The position numbers and the translations under genes are program-made. Shown here piece after piece: positions 18,673-28,795 of a stretch of DNA of 64,000 nt. Every line of letters begins with the position of its first letter. Position 1 is the stretch's first letter. Location: NCBI GenBank assembly GCA_000585055.1, contig JEMX01000078.1:25442-89441 (forward strand). The letters are read 5' to 3'. Source of the DNA: Candidatus Accumulibacter appositus. GTDB lineage: Bacteria; Pseudomonadota; Gammaproteobacteria; Burkholderiales; Rhodocyclaceae. The notes under the pieces were generated by a model. The model had not been told where the DNA came from and made no database searches. It was given only the letters and a program-made list of their open reading frames with translations.

Positions 18673-19482
18673 TCAGGCCTGCAGCCCCGGCGTACGATGG
18701 CTGTCGATCACCTGCAGCAGTTGCGCGAAGACTTTCGGCGTGCCGGCGACGAGGTTGCCGGACTGCAGGTAGCTTTCGTTGCCGGCGAGGTCGCTGACCA
18801 GGCCGCCGGCTTCGGAGATCAGCAGCGTGCCGCCGGCCATGTCCCAGGGTGACAGGCCGAACTCCCAGAAGCCGTCGAAGCGTCCGCAGGCGACGTAGGC
18901 CAGATCGAGCGCGGCGGCACCCGGGCGCCGCATGCCGGCGGTCTTTTGTGCCAGCTCCTTGAAGATGCGCAGGTAGGCGTCGATGTGGTCGTACATGCGA
19001 TAGGGGAAGCCGGTACCGATCAAGGCGGTTTCCAGTTTCAGGCACTTGCTGACGCGGATGCGGCGGTCGTTCAGGAAGGCGCCGCCGCCCTTGCTGGCGG
19101 TGAACATCTCGTTGCGCAGCGGGTCATAGACCACCGATTGGGTGACCTGGCCGCGGTAGGCGAGGGCAATCGAGATTGCGTACTGGGGAAATCCGTGGAT
19201 GAAATTGGTCGTGCCGTCGAGTGGGTCGATGATCCACTGATACTCGCTGCCGCCGCCCTGGCCGGCGGTCAGGCCGGACTCTTCTGCTAAAATGCCGTAC
19301 TCCGGATAGGCCTCACGCAGGATATCGATGATCGCCGCTTCCGCCGCCTTGTCGACTTCGGTGACGAAGTCGCTCTGGCGCTTGGTGGTGATCTGCAGGT
19401 GCTCGAGATCGAGTGCCGCACGGTTGATGATCTGGCTGGCGCGACGCGCCGCCTTGATGATGATGTTCAGAGCTGGATGCAT
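18673..19482 (-). CDS. suhB: Inositol-1-monophosphatase family protein
   Basis: 269 residues. The Mg-dependent phosphatase motifs are complete: LAEESG (metal site Glu), [17 protein letters not shown] (motif A, DPLDGT) and [17 protein letters not shown] (motif B, WDxAGG). In Gammaproteobacteria SuhB also works in rRNA transcription antitermination with Nus factors. It is divergent from trmJ with about 60 nt between the starts. Confidence 0.95.
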   Translation of the reverse strand: MHPALNIIIKAARRASQIINRAALDLEHLQITTKRQSDFVTEVDKAAEAAIIDILREAYPEYGILAEESGLTAGQGGGSEYQWIIDPLDGTTNFIHGFPQYAISIALAYRGQVTQSVVYDPLRNEMFTASKGGGAFLNDRRIRVSKCLKLETALIGTGFPYRMYDHIDAYLRIFKELAQKTAGMRRPGAAALDLAYVACGRFDGFWEFGLSPWDMAGGTLLISEAGGLVSDLAGNESYLQSGNLVAGTPKVFAQLLQVIDSHRTPGLQA

Positions 19483-19545
19483 GATTTTGCAGAGGCGACG
19501 GGTGGCTGATGCTGCCCGATTGGTGTAGAGGACCCCGATTCTAAT

Positions 19546-20391
19546 ATGAACAGGCCCACAGGGTCGTATTCTTCCGGCTCAGCGCTCGCCCGCATCCGCG
19601 TCGTCCTTTCGCACACCAGTCACCCCGGCAACATCGGTGCGGCCGCACGGGCGATGAAAACCATGGGCCTGGCGCGGCTGTCGCTGGTCAATCCGAAGCA
19701 CTTTCCCGACCCGCAGGCGGTGGCGCGTGCTGCCGACGCCGACGATATTCTCGAACAGGCGCAGATCTGCAGCAGCCTCGACGAGGCGCTGGCCGGGACG
19801 GTGCAGGTGTACGCGCTGTCGGCACGGCACCGCAACCTTGGGCCGCCGGCGCTGCCGGCGCGCGAGGCGGCGAGCGACATTCTCGGCTGGGCCGGTGAGG
19901 GCGAGGTGGCACTGCTCTTCGGTAACGAGACGGCTGGCCTGTCGAACGCCGAGGTGCAACGTTGCCAGCGGACGGTATTCATTCCCGCGAATCCCGACTA
20001 CAGCTCGCTGAACCTGGCTTCGGCAGTGCAGCTGCTGTGCTACGAGCTGCGTCTGGCAGCCTTCGACGGTCGTCCACCGGTCATTACGCGGGCCGTGCCC
20101 TTCGACTCGCCGCCGGCACCACACGAGGACATCGAACGCTTCTATCAGCACCTTGAGCGGGTGATGGTCAGCAGCGGTTTCCTCGACCCGCAGCGACCGC
20201 GGCGGCTGCTGCCCAAGCTGCGCCGACTGTTCGGGCGCGCCGAGCTCGAGCGCGATGAGATCAACATCCTGCGTGGACTGCTCGATGCGGTCGAACGGAC
20301 GGCCGGAGAAAGGGAAGCAGCGGGCGGCGCTGCGGGCGATGCGCCGGACAGGCAAGTGGGAACTGTTGTCGGAAATAGTGTACTAAAATAG
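19546..20391 (+). CDS. trmJ: tRNA (cytidine/uridine-2'-O-)-methyltransferase TrmJ
   Basis: 281-residue SPOUT methyltransferase that modifies position 32 of tRNAs. The N terminus has [20 protein letters not shown]; the knotted AdoMet-binding region includes [16 protein letters not shown] and [19 protein letters not shown]. The C-terminal ~90 residues form the usual TrmJ extension. The gene precedes cysE-iscR, as in many Beta- and Gammaproteobacteria, and its stop codon overlaps the IscR box for cysE. Confidence 0.95.
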   Translation: MNRPTGSYSSGSALARIRVVLSHTSHPGNIGAAARAMKTMGLARLSLVNPKHFPDPQAVARAADADDILEQAQICSSLDEALAGTVQVYALSARHRNLGPPALPAREAASDILGWAGEGEVALLFGNETAGLSNAEVQRCQRTVFIPANPDYSSLNLASAVQLLCYELRLAAFDGRPPVITRAVPFDSPPAPHEDIERFYQHLERVMVSSGFLDPQRPRRLLPKLRRLFGRAELERDEINILRGLLDAVERTAGEREAAGGAAGDAPDRQVGTVVGNSVLK

Positions 20392-20399
20392 TGCGGTAT
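20375..20399 (+). promoter_or_regulatory. IscR type-1 binding site in front of cysE
   Basis: A 25-bp sequence starting ATAGTGTACT and ending GTGCGGTAT matches the E. coli type-1 consensus ATASYYGACT / RWWWYAGTC / RRSTAT at 21 of 25 positions. It overlaps the trmJ stop codon and lies just upstream of a -10 hexamer, a position suited to repression. It would place cysteine synthesis under the Fe-S cluster sensor IscR. Confidence 0.65.
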
Positions 20400-20403
20400 T
20401 TGT

Positions 20404-20409
20404 TATAAT
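20404..20409 (+). promoter_or_regulatory. -10 element of the cysE promoter
   Basis: A perfect TATAAT 30 nt before the cysE ATG. The -35 region 17 nt upstream lies inside the IscR box and is a poor match, as is common for regulated promoters. Confidence 0.6.
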
Positions 20410-20438
20410 CGCTGCCATCGTTCTAGGGCTTTCTTTTC

Positions 20439-21191
20439 ATGTTCAGTCGTCTTCGCGAAGACATCCAGTCCGTTTTCACCCGTGATCCTGCCGCGCGCAC
20501 TTTCTGGGAGGTGCTCACCTGCTATCCCGGCGTGCACGCTGTCACCATGCATCGTCTCGCGCATTGGCTGTGGATGCGCGGGCTGCATTGGCTGGGCCGC
20601 CTGGTTTCGCATCTCGGACGCTTCTTCACCGGTATCGAAATCCATCCCGGAGCGAGTATCGGTCGGCGCCTGTTCATCGATCACGGGATGGGCGTGGTGA
20701 TCGGCGAAACGGCGGTGATCGGCGACGATGTCACCCTCTATCATGGCGTCACCCTGGGCGGCACCTCGTGGAACAAGGGCAAGCGGCATCCGACCCTGGA
20801 GAACGGTGTGGTGATCGGCGCCGGGGCGCAGGTACTCGGCCCGATTACCGTCGGTGCGTCGGCCAAGGTCGGCTCCAATGCGGTGGTCGTCAAGAGTGTT
20901 CCGAGTGGCGCGACAGCGGTCGGCAACCCGGCGCGAATCATCGACAACGAGCAGGACCAGAAGCGCGAGCAGATGGCCGGGCAACTGGGCTTCTCGGCCT
21001 ACGCGCTGGCGGCCAATCAGGATGATCCGCTGGCCAAGGCGATTCATGGCCTGCTCGATCATGCGGCGGAGGCCGATCGGCGCTTCGAACTGCTGCTCAA
21101 GAAGCTTGAAGACGCAGGGGTACACGTCAATGGCGACCTGGCGACGGCGGATCGGTTCGATCCACAATACCTGAGTAAAATAGTTGACTAA
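20439..21191 (+). CDS. cysE: Serine O-acetyltransferase
   Basis: Makes O-acetylserine, the precursor of cysteine. It is 250 residues of the short (EpsC/NifP-like) type: an N-terminal helical domain and a left-handed beta-helix with hexapeptide repeats ([54 protein letters not shown]). Catalytic His are in DHGMG and YHGVTLGG. The C-terminal ~80 residues form a helical extension. It is coupled to the isc genes that consume cysteine; iscR begins 85 nt downstream. Confidence 0.95.
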   Translation: MFSRLREDIQSVFTRDPAARTFWEVLTCYPGVHAVTMHRLAHWLWMRGLHWLGRLVSHLGRFFTGIEIHPGASIGRRLFIDHGMGVVIGETAVIGDDVTLYHGVTLGGTSWNKGKRHPTLENGVVIGAGAQVLGPITVGASAKVGSNAVVVKSVPSGATAVGNPARIIDNEQDQKREQMAGQLGFSAYALAANQDDPLAKAIHGLLDHAAEADRRFELLLKKLEDAGVHVNGDLATADRFDPQYLSKIVD

Positions 21192-21212
21192 TAGCTGGTC
21201 GCTCACTATAGT
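21184..21212 (+). promoter_or_regulatory. iscR promoter with IscR half-site over the -35
   Basis: TTGACT, a 17-nt spacer and TATAGT form a strong sigma-70 promoter about 65 nt before iscR. The -35 lies in ATAGTTGACT (from 21180), which equals the left half of an IscR type-1 site; the right half does not match. The promoter overlaps the cysE stop codon. Autoregulation by IscR is expected from the family. Confidence 0.65.
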
Positions 21213-21276
21213 GCATAGTGTAGTGATTTGATCAACAATTATTATTATTGTTTTTTGTAGCAATGGAGGAGGAAGC

Positions 21277-21789
21277 ATGAGACTGACAACCAAAGGACGT
21301 TTCGCAGTGACGGCGATGATCGATCTGGCTCTGCGCGGTAGCGACGGCCCGGTTTCCCTGGCTGGCATCAGCGAGCGTCAGAAGATTTCGCTGTCGTATC
21401 TGGAGCAGCTGTTCGGCAAGTTGCGTCGTCATCAGCTGGTAGGCAGCGTGCGCGGTCCAGGTGGCGGTTATTGTCTCGCGCGGCCGACCAGCGCGATGAC
21501 CGTTGCAGACATCATTCGCGCCGTCGACGAGCCGCTGGATGCCACGCAGTGCGGTGGTCGCGAGAACTGCCACGACGAAGAGCGCTGCATGACCCATGAC
21601 CTGTGGGCAACGCTGAACGTCAAGATGTTCGACTATCTGAGTTCGGTGACGCTGGCGGATCTCGTCGCGCAACAGGGCGGCAAGGATGGCGGCGAGGTGG
21701 CCGTCATGCATCAGGAACGGCGCAAGGCGGATGAGCGGCGCAAGGGCGTGCGGCAGCGCGCCAAAGTCGTCGCCATCGGCGGCCGCTAG
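21277..21789 (+). CDS. iscR: Rrf2-family Fe-S cluster regulator IscR
   Basis: 170 residues. With a [2Fe-2S] cluster it represses isc genes when clusters are sufficient. The N-terminal winged helix starts MRLTTKGRFAVTAMIDLAL. Cluster ligands C92, C98, C104 and H107 match the E. coli residues exactly. GGAGGA lies about 8 nt before the start. The C terminus is extended and charged. Confidence 0.97.
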   Translation: MRLTTKGRFAVTAMIDLALRGSDGPVSLAGISERQKISLSYLEQLFGKLRRHQLVGSVRGPGGGYCLARPTSAMTVADIIRAVDEPLDATQCGGRENCHDEERCMTHDLWATLNVKMFDYLSSVTLADLVAQQGGKDGGEVAVMHQERRKADERRKGVRQRAKVVAIGGR

Positions 21790-21813
21790 GACTGGAAGAG
21801 GCCGCGCAGCGCC

Positions 21814-22971
21814 ATGTTCGCTCCCGTCTATCTCGACCACAACGCAACGACCGCTGCCGATCCGGCGGTGGTTGAAGCGATGTTGCCTTTCCTTACGGGG
21901 CTTTGCGGCAATGCTTCGAGTCGTCATGAGTACGGCCGGGCGGCGCGGCGAGCAATCGATGAGGCACGCAGCAAGGTCGCGGCGGCCGTCGGTGCGCATG
22001 CCAGCGAGGTGGTGTTTACCAGTGGTGGTTCGGAAGCCAACAACCTGCTGATCAAGGGGGCGGCGGCCTGTCTGAAGCCTGGCCTGCTGGCGGTTAGTGC
22101 GATCGAGCATCCGTGCGTGATCAGGCCAGCCGAACAGCTGCGCAAGCGCGGCTGGGCCTTGCACAAGCTGGCGGTGGACGCCGCCGGGCGGGTTGACGCT
22201 GCCGACTACCAGGCGCTGATCGGCGAGCGACCACGCATCGTCTCGGTAATGCTGGCCAACAATGAGACCGGGGTGGTTCAGGACATCACATCGCTCGCGG
22301 CGCAGGCCAGAGCGGTCGGGGCCTGGTTTCATAGCGATGCGGTGCAGGCGGTGGGCAAGATCCCCGTCGACTTCCGCCAGCTCAACGCAGCCGGTGTCAA
22401 TGCCCTCAGCCTGTCGGCGCACAAGATCGGCGGTCCCAAGGGGGCGGCGGCACTGGTGCTCGACAAGCGACTCGACATCGAGCCGATTATTGCCGGAGGC
22501 GGTCATGAGCGCGGTTTGCGTTCGGGTACCGAGAACGTGGCGGCCATCGTCGGTTTTGGCGTCGCCTGTGAATTGGCTGCGGCGCGCCTGGCGGAAGTGG
22601 CGCCGCGACTGCTGGCCCTGCGCGAGCGGCTCGAGGGCGGGCTTTTCAGCCTCGGCGCGACGCTCTTTGGCCAGGCTGCCGAGCGCTTGCCGAACACGCT
22701 CTATTTCGCGTTTCCCGACCTTGACGGCGAGACGCTGGTCGGCCACCTCGACCGCGCCGGTTATGCCGTGGCCAGCGGCTCGGCCTGCTCGAGCGCCAAC
22801 CCGGAGCCTTCGCATGTGCTGCGGGCGATGGGTGTCGAAACGGAGCTGGCGCGTGGCGCGGTGCGCGTCAGTCTGGGTGCTGCCAACAGTGCAGCCGAGG
22901 TCGATAGCTTTCTGGCGACGCTGCGGGCTACCGCCCTCAGCTTGCAGCGACTGACCGCGATGGCCGTCTGA
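21814..22971 (+). CDS. Cysteine desulfurase, NifS-type (first of two)
   Basis: PLP enzyme that takes sulfur from cysteine. 385 residues starting with [20 protein letters not shown]. The PLP lysine is in [11 protein letters not shown] and the catalytic Cys loop is [20 protein letters not shown]. This second desulfurase, between iscR and iscS, diverges clearly from the iscS product. Extra desulfurases of this type occur next to iscR in other Betaproteobacteria. It may serve a separate acceptor or different conditions. Confidence 0.93.
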   Translation: MFAPVYLDHNATTAADPAVVEAMLPFLTGLCGNASSRHEYGRAARRAIDEARSKVAAAVGAHASEVVFTSGGSEANNLLIKGAAACLKPGLLAVSAIEHPCVIRPAEQLRKRGWALHKLAVDAAGRVDAADYQALIGERPRIVSVMLANNETGVVQDITSLAAQARAVGAWFHSDAVQAVGKIPVDFRQLNAAGVNALSLSAHKIGGPKGAAALVLDKRLDIEPIIAGGGHERGLRSGTENVAAIVGFGVACELAAARLAEVAPRLLALRERLEGGLFSLGATLFGQAAERLPNTLYFAFPDLDGETLVGHLDRAGYAVASGSACSSANPEPSHVLRAMGVETELARGAVRVSLGAANSAAEVDSFLATLRATALSLQRLTAMAV

Positions 22972-23065
22972 GCAGCAAACGGCCGCGGACCGCGGAACCA
23001 ACAAGCAGGATAAAGAGTCAAGAGTCGCGCGTAGCACGCAACCTGTATACATCGGAGCAAGAGCA

Positions 23066-24277
23066 ATGCTGAAACTGCCTATCTATCTTGATTATTCGGC
23101 GACGACGCCAGTCGATCCGCGGGTCGCCGACAAGATGATCCCCTATCTGGTCGAGAAATTCGGCAATCCCGCCTCGCGGTCGCACGCCTTTGGCTGGGAA
23201 ACCGAGGCCGCGGTCGAAGAAGCGCGCGAAGAAGTGGCCAAGTTGGTTAACGCCGACGCCAAGGAAATCGTCTGGACCTCGGGTGCAACCGAGTCAAACA
23301 ATCTGGCGCTGAAGGGCGCAGCCCAGTTCTACGCCGGCAAGGGAAAACACCTGGTGACGGTGAAGACCGAGCACAAGGCCGTGCTCGACACCTGCCGGGA
23401 TCTCGAACGCCTCGGTTTTGAAGTGACTTACCTTGATGTCCAGGACAACGGCCTGATCGATCTCGAGGCCTTCAAGGCCGTCTTGCGCCCGGACACCATT
23501 GTGGTGTCGGTGATGATGGTCAATAACGAGATTGGCGTCATCCAGCCGATCGCTGAAATTGGCGAAATCTGCCGCGCCAAGGGCATCATCTTCCACGTCG
23601 ATGCGGCGCAGGCGACGGGCAAGGTGGTGATCGATCTGGCGACGCTGAAAGTCGACCTGATGAGTTTTTCGGCGCACAAGACCTACGGCCCGAAAGGCAT
23701 CGGTGCGCTCTACGTACGCCGCAAGCCGCGTGTTCGTCTGACCGCGCAGATGCACGGCGGCGGTCACGAACGTGGCTTTCGCTCGGGAACCCTGGCGACG
23801 CATCAGATCGTCGGCATGGGTGAAGCTTTCCGCCTTGCGCGTCTGGAGATGGGCGCCGAGAACGAGCGCATCCGCATGCTTCGCGACCGCCTTTACAAGG
23901 GCCTTTCGGACATCGACGAGGTCTATGTCAATGGCGACATGGAGCAGCGAGTGCCGCACAATCTGAACATCAGTTTTGCCTACGTCGAAGGCGAATCGCT
24001 GCTGATGGCGGTCAAGGATCTGGCGGTGTCGTCTGGATCAGCATGCACTTCGGCGTCGCTGGAACCTTCGTATGTGCTGCGCGCCCTCGGCCGCGAAGAC
24101 GAACTGGCGCACAGCTCGATCCGCTTCACTCTCGGTCGTTTCACCACCGAGGAGGAGGTCGACTACGCGGTCAAGCTCTTGCACGAAAAAATCAGTCGGC
24201 TACGCGAGCTTTCGCCACTGTGGGAAATGGTCCAGGAAGGCGTCGATTTGAGTACGGTCCAGTGGGCCGCCCATTGA
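23066..24277 (+). CDS. iscS: Cysteine desulfurase IscS
   Basis: Main sulfur donor for Fe-S assembly and tRNA thiolation. 403 residues of the canonical IscS type: [23 protein letters not shown] lysine in [12 protein letters not shown], catalytic Cys in [20 protein letters not shown], and the C-terminal tail ending in SLLWEMV-like residues ([19 protein letters not shown]) that contacts IscU. The start has GGAGCAAG upstream. iscU follows after 31 nt. Confidence 0.97.
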   Translation: MLKLPIYLDYSATTPVDPRVADKMIPYLVEKFGNPASRSHAFGWETEAAVEEAREEVAKLVNADAKEIVWTSGATESNNLALKGAAQFYAGKGKHLVTVKTEHKAVLDTCRDLERLGFEVTYLDVQDNGLIDLEAFKAVLRPDTIVVSVMMVNNEIGVIQPIAEIGEICRAKGIIFHVDAAQATGKVVIDLATLKVDLMSFSAHKTYGPKGIGALYVRRKPRVRLTAQMHGGGHERGFRSGTLATHQIVGMGEAFRLARLEMGAENERIRMLRDRLYKGLSDIDEVYVNGDMEQRVPHNLNISFAYVEGESLLMAVKDLAVSSGSACTSASLEPSYVLRALGREDELAHSSIRFTLGRFTTEEEVDYAVKLLHEKISRLRELSPLWEMVQEGVDLSTVQWAAH

Positions 24278-24308
24278 CAAGGCATATCAGGCATCAAGGA
24301 GAATCATC

Positions 24309-24726
24309 ATGGCATACAGCGTAAAAGTTCTGGATCACTATGAAAATCCACGTAACGTTGGCTCGTTTGGCAAGGAAGACGAGGGCGTCGCCAAAGGAAG
24401 ACGAGGGCGTCGCCACCGGCATGGTCGGTGCGCCCGCCTGTGGCGACGTCATGAAGCTGCAGATCAAGGTTGGCAAGGGCGGCGTCATCGAAGACGCCAA
24501 GTTCAAGACCTACGGTTGCGGTTCGGCGATTGCCTCGTCTTCGCTGGTCACCGAGTGGGTCAAGGGCAAGACCGTCGAGCAGGCACTCGACATCAAGAAC
24601 ACACAGATTGCCGAAGAGCTGGCCTTGCCGCCAGTGAAGATCCACTGCTCGATCCTCGCCGAGGATGCGATCAAGGCGGCGGTCGCCGACTACAAGAAAA
24701 AGCACGTTGATCAGGCCGCCGGCTGA
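24309..24726 (+). pseudogene. iscU: Fe-S cluster scaffold IscU, frameshifted by a 22-bp tandem duplication
   Basis: IscU is the scaffold on which IscS and ferredoxin build [2Fe-2S] clusters. The 5' frame starts at 24309 (MAYSVKVLDHYENPRNVGSF) and the rest of the protein continues in the +1 frame (TGMVGAPACGDVMKLQIKVG ... VKIHCSILAEDAIKAAVADY). An exact 22-bp direct duplication at 24372-24393 / 24394-24415 causes the shift. Removing one copy restores a normal IscU with Cys37 and the other two conserved Cys intact. Because IscU is close to essential in such bacteria, an assembly error or a mixed population is as likely as a true mutation. Confidence 0.93.
24372..24415 (+). repeat. 22-bp exact tandem duplication inside iscU
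   Basis: Two adjacent copies of a 22-nt unit that begins AAGGAAGACG and ends GGCGTCGCCA. 22 is not a multiple of three, so the frame shifts. Confidence 0.95.
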
Positions 24727-24800
24727 GTCCGCAAGTCCGCAGTATCGGACGAAAGCCTGCAAACGCAACCTAGCAAACGCTATTACAGCAGGAGGTTTTG

Positions 24801-25124
24801 ATGGCAGTGACGCTTTCTGAAAGAGCCGCCAGCCACGTCGCCAATTTCATGATCAAGCGTGGCAAAGGCATCGGCCTGCGCCTCGGCGTACGCACCAGCG
24901 GCTGCTCGGGCATGGCTTACAAAATCGAGTTCGCCGATAGTGCGCAGGCGGACGATGTCGAGTTCGAGTCGCACGGCGTGCGGGTGCTCATCGATCCGAA
25001 GAGCATGCCGTATCTCGACGGCACCGAGTTGGACTACGCGCGTGAGGGTCTCAACGAAGGCTTCAAGTTCAACAACCCGAACGTCAAGGACGCCTGCGGC
25101 TGCGGCGAGAGTTTCAACGTTTGA
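24801..25124 (+). CDS. iscA: Iron-sulfur cluster assembly protein IscA
   Basis: 107-residue A-type carrier that passes clusters to target proteins. The ligands C35, C99 and C101 are at the E. coli positions (TSGCSGMAY and ACGCGESF). The ATG at 24801 has a perfect AGGAGG five nt upstream, which decides against the TTG at 24798. Confidence 0.96.
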   Translation: MAVTLSERAASHVANFMIKRGKGIGLRLGVRTSGCSGMAYKIEFADSAQADDVEFESHGVRVLIDPKSMPYLDGTELDYAREGLNEGFKFNNPNVKDACGCGESFNV

Positions 25125-25131
25125 TTTGGCA

Positions 25132-25265
25132 GGGCGCTGGGCGGGCGGCGGTTTAACGGTCATGACCTGTCTACAGATCGTCGATTAGGAGAGTCATGAC
25201 CGCCACCTCTTCCCCAAGCCTTCTCCCGCGAGTGGAGAAGGGAGCTTCATGAGTCGCTTACGCGA
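25132..25265. repeat. Inverted repeats between iscA and hscB
   Basis: The 210-nt gap holds a GGTCATGAC / GTCATGACC inverted pair about 30 nt apart, an 8-bp perfect hairpin CCTTCTCC / GGAGAAGG (25219-25241), and GTCGC / GCGAC (25252-25265). The middle hairpin resembles a widespread intergenic repeat of Betaproteobacteria. It lacks a U-run and could act in mRNA processing within the isc operon. Confidence 0.5.
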
Positions 25266-25333
25266 CTTTTACATTAATGACTGCGCCGACGACCGCTCGC
25301 TGCCTGCTTCGACCACCCTCTTGACCGGAACGC

Positions 25334-25861
25334 ATGGATTTCAACACCGACCATTTCTCGCTGTTCGAGCTGCCGACCCGATTCCGGCTTGATTCCACGC
25401 TGCTTGACCAGCGCTACTTGGAAATGCAGTCGCGCGTGCACCCCGACCGCTTTTCGCGAGCTGGCGACGCGGAAAGGCGCCTCTCGCTGCAGTGGGCGAC
25501 GAGGGTCAATGAAGCCTATCAGACGCTCAAGAAGCCGCTGTCCCGGGCGAGATATCTGCTGCATCTGTCAGAGCACGACGTCGGTAGCGAGAACAATGTC
25601 TTGATGCCGGCCGACTTTCTGATCGAACAGATGGAATGGCGTGAGGCTGTGGCCGAAGCACGTGCGGCGGGCGAACATCACGAACTCGAGCATCTCCACC
25701 ATCGGCTGCAGCACGACATCGCCCAACGTTATGACGAACTTGCCGCGCTGATCGACGAGAGTCACGACCTCGAGCAGGCGGCGGACCGAGTCCGGCGCCT
25801 GATGTTCATCGAGAAGCTGCTCGTCGAACTCGACGAGGCGATGATCGCCTGCGAAGAGTAA
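25334..25861 (+). CDS. hscB: Co-chaperone HscB
   Basis: J-domain protein that delivers IscU to HscA. 175 residues with an N-terminal J domain carrying the HPDRF motif (VHPDRFSRAGDAERR) and a C-terminal three-helix domain (LMPADFLIEQMEWREAVAEA) for IscU binding. It lies between iscA and hscA in the normal order. Confidence 0.95.
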   Translation: MDFNTDHFSLFELPTRFRLDSTLLDQRYLEMQSRVHPDRFSRAGDAERRLSLQWATRVNEAYQTLKKPLSRARYLLHLSEHDVGSENNVLMPADFLIEQMEWREAVAEARAAGEHHELEHLHHRLQHDIAQRYDELAALIDESHDLEQAADRVRRLMFIEKLLVELDEAMIACEE

Positions 25862-25978
25862 CTAGCCGCTACTGAACACCAGGCAGCGAATGTAAGGCGG
25901 TCGCCTAGTCCTTGGCTTTCCTTGCGTCGTAAACCTTATCCTCACCCCGGTAACACGTCTCAGGACCCCAATTTTTTC

Positions 25979-27880
25979 ATGGCCCTACTACAGATTGCGG
26001 AACCCGGTGAATCAACCGCGCCGCACGAGCATCGACTGGCGGTCGGCATCGACCTCGGGACGACCAATTCATTGGTGGCGACCGTGCGCAGCGGCCTGGC
26101 GGTCGTCCTTCGCGACCAGCTCGGCCGTCCCCTGCTGCCCTCGGTCGTTCGCTATTGCGCCGATGGCAGCAGCGAAGTCGGCTACGAGGCGCAAGCGCAG
26201 CAAGCGCTTGACCCGCGCAACACGATTGGCTCGGTCAAGCGTTTCATGGGCCGCGGCATTGCCGACATCGCCAATCGCGAGGCCATGCCCTACGTTTTTC
26301 AGGACGCTCCGGGGATGCTGCGCCTGCAGACCGTCGCTGGCGTTAAAAGCCCGGTCGAAGTCTCGGCCGATATCCTGCGTGCCCTGCGCTTGCGTGCCGA
26401 GGCCGCGCTGGGCGGCCCGCTGGTTGGCGCGGTAATCACTGTGCCGGCGTACTTCGACGAGGCGCAGCGGCAAGCCACCAAGGATGCGGCGAAGCTCGCC
26501 GGCCTGCCCGTGCTGCGCCTGCTCAACGAACCGACGGCGGCAGCGATTGCCTATGGCCTGGACAACGCCGCCGAGGGCGTCTATGCGGTCTATGACCTTG
26601 GCGGCGGGACCTTCGATATTTCGATTCTCAGGTTGTCGCGGGGAATCTTCGAGGTCCTGGCGACTGGTGGTGACTCGGCGTTGGGTGGCGACGATTTCGA
26701 TCATCGCATTTTCTGCTGGATCATCGAAGCAGCTGATCTCAAGCCGCTCTCGGTCGAGGACGCCAGCATGCTGCTGGCACGGGCCCGCGAAGCAAAGGAA
26801 TACCTCACGGTGCATGGCGCGGCACCGATCAGCGCCCGGCTGAGCAGCGGCGAGCGGGTGGAGCTGCAGCTGACCACCGCGATCTTCGCCGAGATCAGCC
26901 AGACACTGGTCGCCAAGACCATTCAGCCGGTCAAGAAAGCTCTGCGCGACGCCGCCCTTTCGGTCAGCGACATCAAGGGCGTGGTCATGGTCGGTGGTGC
27001 AACGCGCATGGCGCAGGTACAGCGCGCGGTGGGAGAGTTCTTCCGGCAGGATCCGCTCAACAATCTCGACCCCGACAAGGTTGTCGCCATCGGCGCGGCG
27101 ACGCAGGCCAACCTGCTGGCCGGCAATCGTGCGGCCGGTGACGATTGGCTGCTGCTCGACGTCATTCCGCTATCGCTGGGTCTGGAAACGATGGGCGGCC
27201 TGGTCGAGAAGATCATCCCCCGTAACTCGACGATTCCGACGGCCCGCGCGCAGGAGTTCACGACCTTTCGCGATGGCCAGACGGCACTGGCCATTCACGT
27301 TGTCCAGGGCGAGCGCGAATTGGTCAGCGATTGCCGTTCGCTGGCCCGTTTCGAGCTGCGTGGCATCCCGCCGATGGTCGCCGGCTCGGCGCGCATCCGC
27401 GTCGCTTTCCAGGTGGACGCCGACGGCCTGCTGGCGGTCAGCGCCCGCGAACAGGGGTCCGGGGTTGAAGCGAGCATCGTCGTCAAACCCTCGTACGGCC
27501 TTTCCGACGATGAAATCGCCGGCATGCTCAAGGACTCGATGGCGCACGTCAAGGACGACGCGCAGCGGCGTGCGCTGAAGGAGTCGCAGGTCGATGCGCA
27601 ACGTCTGCTGGAAGCGGTACGCGCGGCGCTTGCTGCCGACAGCGAACTGCTGGCAGCCGAGGAGCTGGCGCGCGTCGAGAAAGACATCGTCAAGCTGGAG
27701 AGCGCGGCGCTTGCCGACAACCGCCGCCAGATCATGCTGGCCATGGACGATCTCGAAGCCAGCACCAAGGACTTTGCCGCGCGGCGCATGGACAAGTCGA
27801 TCCGGCGGGCCTTTGCCGGCCGCAACATCAACGAGCTTGACGTCGATTCCACGGCCAGCACGACGGGAGAAACTGCATGA
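25979..27880 (+). CDS. hscA: Fe-S assembly chaperone HscA (Hsp70 family)
   Basis: Specialised Hsp70 that helps IscU release clusters. I take the ATG at 25979, giving 633 residues with [12 protein letters not shown] before the nucleotide-binding domain ([18 protein letters not shown]). The phosphate loops [14 protein letters not shown] and [13 protein letters not shown] are intact. The substrate-binding domain includes [20 protein letters not shown]. Its stop overlaps the fdx start (ATGA). Confidence 0.96.
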   Translation: MALLQIAEPGESTAPHEHRLAVGIDLGTTNSLVATVRSGLAVVLRDQLGRPLLPSVVRYCADGSSEVGYEAQAQQALDPRNTIGSVKRFMGRGIADIANREAMPYVFQDAPGMLRLQTVAGVKSPVEVSADILRALRLRAEAALGGPLVGAVITVPAYFDEAQRQATKDAAKLAGLPVLRLLNEPTAAAIAYGLDNAAEGVYAVYDLGGGTFDISILRLSRGIFEVLATGGDSALGGDDFDHRIFCWIIEAADLKPLSVEDASMLLARAREAKEYLTVHGAAPISARLSSGERVELQLTTAIFAEISQTLVAKTIQPVKKALRDAALSVSDIKGVVMVGGATRMAQVQRAVGEFFRQDPLNNLDPDKVVAIGAATQANLLAGNRAAGDDWLLLDVIPLSLGLETMGGLVEKIIPRNSTIPTARAQEFTTFRDGQTALAIHVVQGERELVSDCRSLARFELRGIPPMVAGSARIRVAFQVDADGLLAVSAREQGSGVEASIVVKPSYGLSDDEIAGMLKDSMAHVKDDAQRRALKESQVDAQRLLEAVRAALAADSELLAAEELARVEKDIVKLESAALADNRRQIMLAMDDLEASTKDFAARRMDKSIRRAFAGRNINELDVDSTASTTGETA

Positions 27881-28218
27881 CCCAGATCATCGTTCTGCCG
27901 CACCAGGAACTTTGCCCGGACGGCGCCGTGTTCGAAGCCAGGACTGGCGAGTCGTTGTGCCAGAACCTGCTCGAGAATGGCATCGCCATCGAGCACGCCT
28001 GCGAAATGTCCTGCGCCTGTACCACCTGTCACGTCGTCGTTCGGGAAGGCTTCGAGGCTCTCGATCCTTCTGACGAAGTCGAGGACGACCTGCTTGACAA
28101 GGCCTGGGGCCTGGAGCCGAATTCGCGCCTGTCGTGTCAGGCGATGATCAATGAAACGCCGCTGACCATCGAGATTCCGCGTTACTCGATCAACATGACC
28201 AAGGAAGGCAAGCGATGA
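27877..28218 (+). CDS. fdx: ISC-system [2Fe-2S] ferredoxin
   Basis: Gives electrons for cluster assembly on IscU. 113 residues with cluster ligands C42, C48, C51 and C87, as in E. coli Fdx ([16 protein letters not shown] and LSCQAM). It overlaps hscA by 4 nt and iscX by 4 nt, so the three are translationally coupled. Confidence 0.96.
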   Translation: MTQIIVLPHQELCPDGAVFEARTGESLCQNLLENGIAIEHACEMSCACTTCHVVVREGFEALDPSDEVEDDLLDKAWGLEPNSRLSCQAMINETPLTIEIPRYSINMTKEGKR

Positions 28219-28409
28219 AATGGACCGATATCAACGAGCTGGCCATCGAGCTCGTCGAAGCCCACCCGGAGGTCGATCCGCTGAAGATCAACTTCCTTGA
28301 CCTGATGAACTGGGTCGTTGCCTTGCCCGGCTTCGAAGACGATACCCGCCACTGTGGCGAAAAAATCCTCGAGGCGATCCAGCAGGCCTGGATCGACGAG
28401 CTGGCATGA
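28215..28409 (+). CDS. iscX: Fe-S assembly protein IscX
   Basis: 64-residue acidic adaptor that binds IscS and iron and tunes desulfurase activity. It starts [20 protein letters not shown] and contains DPLKINFLDLMNWVVALPGF, typical of IscX. It overlaps fdx and the next gene by 4 nt each. Confidence 0.95.
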   Translation: MKWTDINELAIELVEAHPEVDPLKINFLDLMNWVVALPGFEDDTRHCGEKILEAIQQAWIDELA

Positions 28410-28795
28410 AGCCCGACGATAGCGGTGGGCAGCAGCGCAACGTCCTTGGCGGCCTGCTCGGCTCGTGCAGCGAGAAGCCGATGACCGGATTCTTCCGCGA
28501 TGGTTGCTGCAACACCAACGAGGAAGATTTCGGCAGCCATACCATTTGTGTAGTCGCCACTGCCGATTTCCTGGCTTTCTCCAAGGCCAGCGGCAACGAC
28601 CTGTCGACGCCGCGGCCGGAATTCGGATTTGCCGGATTGCAGCCCGGCGATCGTTGGTGCCTCTGTGCGGCTCGCTGGCAGCAAGCCCTGCTCGCCGGCA
28701 AGGCACCACAGGTGGTTCTCAATGCCACCAACGAAGCGGCGCTGCTGGTCGTCAGCCTCGACGACCTCAAGCCGCACGCCATCGATCTGAACTGA
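28406..28795 (+). CDS. DUF2237 family protein
   Basis: 129 residues. Conserved blocks are CSEKPMTGFFRDGCC, GNDLSTPRPEFGFAGL and PGDRWCLCAARWQQAL, which identify DUF2237. The function is unknown. The ATG overlaps the iscX stop, so it is the last gene of the isc operon here. Conserved Cys residues and this position make a link to Fe-S or redox handling possible but unproven. Confidence 0.88.
   Translation: MKPDDSGGQQRNVLGGLLGSCSEKPMTGFFRDGCCNTNEEDFGSHTICVVATADFLAFSKASGNDLSTPRPEFGFAGLQPGDRWCLCAARWQQALLAGKAPQVVLNATNEAALLVVSLDDLKPHAIDLN

Noticed and set aside
21206..21230. Second full IscR site downstream of the iscR -10
   Set aside because: The TATAGTGCATAGTG stretch looks repetitive but matches too few consensus positions.
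24309..24726. Programmed frameshift as explanation for split iscU
   Set aside because: There is no slippery heptamer or stimulatory structure; the exact tandem duplication explains the shift fully.
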